Positions 5,050 to 7,449 of a stretch of 7,449 nt of DNA are shown in pieces. Under the pieces are notes generated by a model. The model ran no database searches. It had not been told where the DNA came from and saw nothing but the letters and a program-made list of their open reading frames with translations. Made by a program: the position numbers and the translations under genes. The stretch is from contig JAJYGE010000572.1 of assembly GCA_021785155.1 (NCBI GenBank), positions 1 through 7,449 of the forward strand, in the 5' to 3' direction. This DNA is from Planctomycetota bacterium (GTDB lineage Bacteria; Planctomycetota; Phycisphaerae; WQYP01). The first letter of the stretch is position 1, and each line of letters starts with the position of its first letter.

Positions 5050-7047
5050 TTGGTGTCTTACAAAAATAACCATTTTGAAAGTCGGCGGTTTTCGCTGTGG
5101 CCGCCATCCGCGCTTGCGGTTCTGGGCGTAATTGTGATCCTTGCGGTGGTGGCGTGGCCGCGCTTTTACGCGCAGGCCCAGATGGCGGATAATGGATTTT
5201 CGTCTCTGCATGTGGTAAGAGCTTCCATGGCGGCCCAACCGGAGAATATTGCCGCGTCGGGACAGGGTGTGGTTGTTATCCATCTGGCGGTGGCTGCAGG
5301 CTACCACATTCAAAGCCACCATCCCCTTGAGAGTTTTCTTATTCCAGCCTCGGTAAAACTCCTGCCGTCCGCAGGTATGCTTTTTGGTGCGGTGCATTAT
5401 CCGGCGGCGATAACCATTCCCGTGCCCCCGCAGATTACCAGGCTGGGAAAACTGTCCGTATATGAGGGGCGGTTCGATATTACCATTCCGTTTAAGGTGT
5501 TACCCGCGGCGGTTGCGGGGCCGCGGGAAATTACCGCACGAATTACGTTTCAGGCATGCAATGATCAATCCTGCCTGATGCCGGAGACGCTGCGGCTCCG
5601 CACACTTGTGCACATCGCCAATACATCTGGTGGGGCGTCGGCAACGTTGACAGCAAAAACGCCCCACGCGGCTCCAGTAGCGCGCCAGCCGGGCCGCAGT
5701 GCCGGCGCAGGGCACTTCAGAGTCGGAAATTCAGTCGTGGCCGGGGAACTTGGCGAAATTAATGCTCTGCACTACCAGGTATCAGCGCCCAGCGAGCCGA
5801 TATGGCGGCTGATTATTTTTGCTTTACTTGGCGGTCTGATCCTTAATGTCATGCCCTGTGTCTTGCCGGTGATTCCGCTGAAGGTACTGGCGATGGTGCA
5901 GCAGGCGCACGGCTCGCGTCCGCGCGCGGTGCTCCACGCGACGGTGTTCGCGGCCGGCATCGTGGCACTTTTTCTGATCCTTGCGGTGGCCATGGGCCTC
6001 TACCGCGCGGCGACCGGGCAGGCACTGACTTATGGGATGCAGTATCAGCATCCATGGTTTCTCATCACCATCGCGTTGGTGGTCCTGGCGCTGGCGTTAT
6101 CCATGCTGGGCGTGTGGACCGTTCAACCGCCACGGGCTTTGGCCGCAATGGATACCTCCGGCGGCGGCCTGGCCGGCGCGTTTGGAACCGGGTTGCTGGC
6201 GACCATATTGGCCTCATCGTGCAGCGCGCCATTTCTGGGCGTCATGCTGACCTGGGCGTTGGTGCAAAGCACCTGGATCGTGGCGTTATTTTTCGTGCTC
6301 ATCGGCATCGGCATGGCGTGGCCTTATGTTCTGCTGGCGGCGTTTCCAGCGTGGCTGGAGCGAATTCCCCACGCGGGTCGCTGGTCGGAACTGCTTAAAG
6401 AAGCTCTGGGGCTGGTGATGGTGGGGGTCGCGGTTTATCTGCTGTTGAGCACGGATAACCGGTCGCAAATTGTTACGGGTTTCGCGCTGGCAGTGATTCT
6501 GGCCATGGTCTGCTGGGGCTGGGGGCGGCTGCCGGATGTGAATATGAGCGGACAGAGAATATGGATGATTCGTACAGGATGTATCGGTACCGGAATCATC
6601 GCGGGAGCTTTATTCGTGACCTGGATGGGGGGGCTTCGAGGTGTGGCCAATTCCACGGCAACGGTCCGTGCGGGCGTTTTGGATGCCCGCACCTTTCGGT
6701 TAAATCGATGGCAGGCGTTTTCATTGGGGCGAATGCAGGCGGCGCTGCGGGCTGGGCATCCGGTGGTGGTCGATTTTAGCGCTCCCTGGTGCATCAACTG
6801 CAAATTTGTGAAAGCCACGGTGTTGGATGCCCCGGAGGTGCGCAATGTTTATGCCCGGACCGGCACGGTGTTATTAAGTGCAGATATAGACCGGCCGGTG
6901 GACAAAGCGTTATGGCTGAAGCTCGGCGGCAGAGCGCTTCCGTATCTGGCGATTTTATCTCCGCATCGCCCCCTGTCGCCGGAGATTCTCCGGGACATTT
7001 ATACACAACGCGATGTCATCCGGGACCTCCATGCGGCGGTGCGTTGA
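5050..7047 (+). CDS. dsbD: Thiol:disulfide interchange protein DsbD
   Basis: This 665-residue protein passes electrons from cytoplasmic thioredoxin across the membrane to periplasmic disulfide reductases. Order: an N-terminal membrane segment (about 20-36); a DsbD-alpha-like periplasmic domain (about 50-185) with FQACNDQSCLMPE (C170, C175); a linker; an eight-helix core (about 252-535) with NVMPCVLPVIPL (C270) and LASSCSAPFLG (C391); and a C-terminal thioredoxin domain (about 560-665) with APWCINCK (C581, C584) and cis-Pro in RALPYLAI (P631). All three expected Cys pairs are present, and the length is close to the usual 570-700. In most relatives the second core Cys follows Pro (SPC or TPC); here it is SSC. 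Start: an in-frame TAG at 5044-5046 rules out earlier starts, leaving TTG 5050 or GTG 5053. AGGG at 5045-5048 fits GTG 5053 better, so translation may be weak. The thioredoxin just upstream is the probable client. Confidence 0.93.
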   Translation: MVSYKNNHFESRRFSLWPPSALAVLGVIVILAVVAWPRFYAQAQMADNGFSSLHVVRASMAAQPENIAASGQGVVVIHLAVAAGYHIQSHHPLESFLIPASVKLLPSAGMLFGAVHYPAAITIPVPPQITRLGKLSVYEGRFDITIPFKVLPAAVAGPREITARITFQACNDQSCLMPETLRLRTLVHIANTSGGASATLTAKTPHAAPVARQPGRSAGAGHFRVGNSVVAGELGEINALHYQVSAPSEPIWRLIIFALLGGLILNVMPCVLPVIPLKVLAMVQQAHGSRPRAVLHATVFAAGIVALFLILAVAMGLYRAATGQALTYGMQYQHPWFLITIALVVLALALSMLGVWTVQPPRALAAMDTSGGGLAGAFGTGLLATILASSCSAPFLGVMLTWALVQSTWIVALFFVLIGIGMAWPYVLLAAFPAWLERIPHAGRWSELLKEALGLVMVGVAVYLLLSTDNRSQIVTGFALAVILAMVCWGWGRLPDVNMSGQRIWMIRTGCIGTGIIAGALFVTWMGGLRGVANSTATVRAGVLDARTFRLNRWQAFSLGRMQAALRAGHPVVVDFSAPWCINCKFVKATVLDAPEVRNVYARTGTVLLSADIDRPVDKALWLKLGGRALPYLAILSPHRPLSPEILRDIYTQRDVIRDLHAAVR

Positions 7048-7053
7048 CGTCGT

Positions 7054-7100
7054 GGTGGCTCGGCCCAACCGCGATGCGAAATGGCCTTGGCCGACCCACC
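7054..7100 (+). promoter_or_regulatory. Strong stem-loop just after dsbD
   Basis: GGTGGCTCGGCC (7054-7065) pairs with GGCCGACCCACC (7089-7100) with one C-C mismatch, giving 11 Watson-Crick pairs and a 23-base loop. It begins seven bases after the dsbD stop. The following bases (7101-7119) are only moderately T-rich, so it may be a weak terminator or a 3'-end stabiliser. It competes with the stem at 7096-7146. Confidence 0.5.
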
Positions 7101-7146
7101 GCCTATAATTGTTTCTGTTACGGTCATTTTTTTGTGACCGCGGTGG
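7096..7146 (+). promoter_or_regulatory. Competing stem-loop in the SHOCT gene leader
   Basis: CCACCGC (7096-7102) pairs with GCGGTGG (7140-7146). Inside it CGGTCA (7121-7126) pairs with TGACCG (7135-7140) around a loop with seven T. The outer left arm shares CCACC with the stem at 7054-7100, so both cannot form fully at once. The right arm ends four bases before the GGAGG of the next gene, so the fold could influence its translation. Confidence 0.4.
7104..7109 (+). promoter_or_regulatory. Candidate -10 box (TATAAT)
   Basis: A perfect sigma-70 -10 hexamer lies 57 bases before the SHOCT start. No good -35 is found at 16-18 bases upstream (7081-7087 reads ATGGCCT), so either the promoter needs an activator or the match is by chance. 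The gene could also be read through from dsbD. Confidence 0.35.
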
Positions 7147-7165
7147 TTGCGGAGGCACTTGGACT

Positions 7166-7399
7166 ATGTGGATGTACGGACCGTGGAATTGGTTCCCGTG
7201 GATGATGATATTTCCCTTGCTGTTTCTGATATTTTTGATCGTGATGCTGGTATTGGTATTCCGGGGCGGCGGGTCGATGTGCGGCCACCATGAAACGCAC
7301 GCCAAAGACCATAGCGCCCGGGAAATTCTGGATCAGCGCTATGCCCGCGGCGAAATCAATCAGCAGGAGTATCAGCAAATGAGAAAGGATATTGAGTAG
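7166..7399 (+). CDS. Small membrane-anchored SHOCT-domain protein
   Basis: 77 residues, starting at the ATG at 7166 with GGAGG ten bases upstream. An aromatic N-terminus (MWMYGPWNWFPWMM) leads into one membrane helix (IFPLLFLIFLIVMLVLVF, about 15-32), then a Gly hinge (RGGGS), a Cys/His cluster (MCGHHETHAKDH, about 38-49) and a C-terminal SHOCT motif (ILDQRYARGEINQQEYQQMR). SHOCT is a short helical domain found at the C-terminus of many small bacterial membrane proteins and thought to mediate oligomerisation or partner binding. The Cys/His cluster between helix and SHOCT could bind a metal ion; this is inference. The gene follows dsbD in the same direction after 118 bases and may be co-transcribed with it. 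A start further upstream in the same frame lacks a ribosome site and would place the leader hairpin inside the gene. Confidence 0.88.
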   Translation: MWMYGPWNWFPWMMIFPLLFLIFLIVMLVLVFRGGGSMCGHHETHAKDHSAREILDQRYARGEINQQEYQQMRKDIE

Positions 7400-7449
7400 T
7401 CCCTTGCGGCGAATAAGTTGGCGGCCATACCAGACTCGCGGATGGAGAG

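Noticed and set aside
4975..5397. Minus-strand frame of 140 codons opposite the start of dsbD
   Set aside because: Basic, low-information sequence that overlaps the dsbD periplasmic domain antisense; no signal or family pattern.
6435..6845. Minus-strand frame of 136 codons inside dsbD
   Set aside because: Antisense to conserved DsbD helices and the CINC site; a shadow caused by GC-rich codons.

Overview
The window looks like an accessory stretch of a Gram-negative bacterial chromosome, probably from the PVC superphylum (Planctomycetes or Verrucomicrobia). The support is a Gly/Ser/Asn-rich exported protein of the kind that carries PEP-CTERM sorting tails in those phyla, and an MtrA-like/DUF4346 protein that I associate with similar lineages. 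This is recall of families, not a search, so the taxonomic call is only moderate. I saw no tRNA, rRNA or CRISPR array.

Layout. 1-797 (minus): N-terminal part of a large exported beta-rich protein that runs off the left edge. About 894-2015: an IS630-family insertion sequence whose transposase (minus) is split into two overlapping frames that need a -1 frameshift over a run of seven A. About 2016-2669 (plus): C-terminal remnant of an MtrA-like/DUF4346 gene, decapitated at the IS border; its 5' half is not on the other side of the IS. 2666-3055 and 3052-3639 (plus): a small exported, possibly OB-fold protein and a Cys-rich four-helix membrane protein, linked to the remnant and to each other by ATGA stop/start overlaps. 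3640-4177: a 538-base gap with several inverted repeats and no convincing gene. 4178-4861 (plus): an exported TlpA/ResA-like thioredoxin with a CPWC site. 4862-5049: a spacer with reiterated GTGGC/GCCAC arms and a possible promoter. 5050-7047 (plus): a full-length DsbD/ScsB-like transmembrane thiol reductase. 7048-7165: a leader with two competing stem-loops. 7166-7399 (plus): a small membrane-anchored SHOCT protein with a Cys/His cluster.

How the genes may work together. DsbD moves reducing equivalents from cytoplasmic thioredoxin across the membrane to extracytoplasmic thioredoxin-fold proteins, and the CPWC protein just upstream is a natural client. The Cys-rich membrane protein, the Cys-rich tail of the DUF4346 remnant and the Cys/His segment of the SHOCT protein suggest metal or thiol chemistry at the envelope. 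This link is inference from gene order and composition. The most unusual element is the three-gene overlapping block (corrinoid-type MtrA-like/DUF4346, exported OB-like protein, Cys-rich membrane protein), now disrupted by the IS at its 5' end.
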